A stretch of 5,932 nt of DNA from the NCBI GenBank assembly GCA_030624805.1, contig JAUXJL010000145.1:1-5932 (forward strand). Direction: 5' to 3'. The position numbers and the translations under genes are program-made. The DNA is from Acidimicrobiia bacterium. Its GTDB lineage: Bacteria; Actinomycetota; Acidimicrobiia; Spongiisociales; SHLN01. Under the pieces are notes generated by a model. That model did not search any database, had not been told where the DNA came from, and saw nothing but the letters and a program-made list of their open reading frames with translations. The number at the start of each line of letters is the position of its first letter. Positions within the stretch are counted from its first letter, which is position 1. This document shows positions 5,707 through 5,932 of the stretch, piece after piece.

Positions 5707-5751
5707 TGGCTGGGTGCCGGGCGGAGCCCGAACCGGAGCCATCGCTGGCTC
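5707..5751 (+). ncRNA. Structured leader segment with mutually exclusive hairpins (candidate cis-regulatory RNA)
   Basis: AGCCA at 5737-5741 can pair with TGGCT on either side. With TGGCT at 5707-5711 it closes a long stem also containing GGT (5713-5715) with ACC (5732-5734) and CGGGC (5718-5722) with GCCCG (5726-5730) around a GGA loop. With TGGCTC at 5746-5751 it forms a perfect 6-bp stem, GAGCCA, around a TCGC tetraloop. Only one can form at a time. I could not match it to a known riboswitch, T-box or housekeeping RNA by eye. A regulatory role is inference. Confidence 0.35.
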
Positions 5752-5814
5752 ACATCTCGAGGGAACCAGACAAGGCGAGGCGGGAGCTCGTGGCAAGACG
5801 AAATGTCATATCGT

Positions 5815-5831
5815 GGATGCTCTGCGTATCC
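5815..5831 (+). other. RNA hairpin in the same leader
   Basis: GGATGC (5815-5820) pairs with GTATCC (5826-5831) around TCTGC, six pairs with one G-U wobble. The wobble allows pairing as plus-strand RNA, whereas the minus-strand transcript would have an A-C mismatch, which favours plus-strand transcription. Confidence 0.35.
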
Positions 5832-5849
5832 GCGTCCTTCGCGCCTCTC

Positions 5850-5873
5850 CCTTTGAACGGAATTGTTTGAAGG
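5850..5873 (+). other. 9-bp RNA hairpin just upstream of a Shine-Dalgarno
   Basis: CCTTTGAAC (5850-5858) pairs with GTTTGAAGG (5865-5873) around GGAATT, giving nine pairs with two adjacent wobbles (U-G and G-U). TTCG (5838-5841) and CGAA (5874-5877) can close it further. The stem ends 7 nt before GGAGG at 5881-5885, so it could influence access to that site. Confidence 0.4.
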
Positions 5874-5880
5874 CGAAAGC

Positions 5881-5885
5881 GGAGG
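5881..5885 (+). promoter_or_regulatory. Strong Shine-Dalgarno (GGAGG) near the right edge
   Basis: GGAGG is followed by AAAACGG (7 nt) and an ATG, which is ideal spacing. It shows that plus-strand translation probably begins here although only a very short frame follows. Confidence 0.55.
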
Positions 5886-5892
5886 AAAACGG

Positions 5893-5928
5893 ATGTTGAA
5901 AGATCTTACGAGTGTGCCCCGGTCCTAG
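5893..5928 (+). CDS. Possible 11-residue leader peptide ORF
   Basis: ATG with the ideally spaced GGAGG opens an 11-residue frame (MLKDLTSVPRS) ending in TAG at 5926-5928, four bases before the window edge. It resembles no known leader peptide by eye: there is no run of one amino acid as in classic attenuators. The stop lies in the loop of a possible hairpin (CCCG at 5918-5921, CGGG at 5929-5932). It may instead be the start of a real gene interrupted by a frameshift or sequencing error, or a chance ORF. Confidence 0.3.
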   Translation: MLKDLTSVPRS

Positions 5929-5932
5929 CGGG

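Larger units (their letters stand above)
5590..5932. other. Intergenic region without a convincing long gene
   Basis: Open frames exist here on both strands, including a 61-codon plus-strand frame at 5714-5899 and the extension of the prenyltransferase frame, but neither has a Shine-Dalgarno or a protein-like composition. The left part probably holds divergent promoters: TACAAT for the prenyltransferase, and on the plus strand a weak TACACT at 5681-5686 with no good -35. From about 5700 the plus strand is rich in hairpins and ends in a Shine-Dalgarno and short ORF, suggesting the leader of a plus-strand gene beyond the window. Confidence 0.5.

Noticed and set aside
5590..5796. N-terminal extension of the prenyltransferase to a TTG at 5796
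   Set aside because: The extra 69 residues are proline-rich and unlike any UppS N-terminus; the protein from 5589 already has the family length, and a -10-like TACAAT lies inside the extension.
5714..5899. 61-codon plus-strand open frame in the right-hand intergenic region
   Set aside because: No ribosome-binding site, no recognisable similarity, and it overlaps the hairpin region and the better-supported ATG at 5893 in another frame.
5690..5932. Known housekeeping RNAs (tmRNA, RNase P RNA, SRP RNA) or a T-box
   Set aside because: None of the signature segments I know (for example the RNase P GAGGAAAGTCCGGGC or the T-box TGGNACCGCG) is present on either strand by eye.

Overview
The window looks like a chromosomal stretch from an actinomycete-type bacterium (Actinomycetota), perhaps a deep-branching lineage such as Acidimicrobiia. 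The reasons are: G+C of roughly 60% by eye; a short-chain cis-prenyltransferase of the mycobacterial Rv1086 type; a two-part LSm-like hypothetical protein of a kind I associate with actinobacteria; a lipoprotein with an HExxH core; GTG/TTG start candidates; and two genes whose -10-like hexamers lie 6-8 nt before the start codon, as in leaderless transcription. The lineage is an inference; no rRNA is present. No mobile element, tRNA, rRNA or CRISPR array was seen.

Layout from left to right. (1) 1-912, +: a formyltransferase-family protein whose 5' end lies outside the window. (2) 934-1467, -: an LSm-like hypothetical protein, convergent with the formyltransferase across a 21-bp gap that holds a hairpin. 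(3) 1534-2319, -: an SDR oxidoreductase starting at a GTG with a clear Shine-Dalgarno, with a non-standard residue at the usual catalytic Asn position. (4) 2458-3711, -: a secreted lipoprotein with a zinc-metallopeptidase motif. The 138-bp gap between 3 and 4 carries a promoter-like element and a pair of related 13-bp repeats. (5) 3852-4772, +: a DHH-family phosphoesterase, divergent from the lipoprotein. (6) 4792-5589, -: a cis-prenyltransferase, convergent with the DHH gene; both genes end in Gln-TAG inside an inverted repeat. (7) 5590-5932: about 340 bp without a convincing long gene. On the + strand it can fold into several hairpins, including a mutually exclusive pair, and it ends with a strong Shine-Dalgarno and an 11-codon ORF at the window edge. 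This is the most unexplained part of the window.

The genes do not form an obvious single pathway. They are mostly housekeeping or envelope functions (prenyl diphosphate synthesis, a cell-surface metallopeptidase, phosphoester hydrolysis, one-carbon formyl transfer, an oxidoreductase), arranged as single genes in alternating orientation. The three minus-strand genes from 3711 to 934 could be read as a run, but each gap has its own promoter-like signal, so separate transcription is at least as likely.
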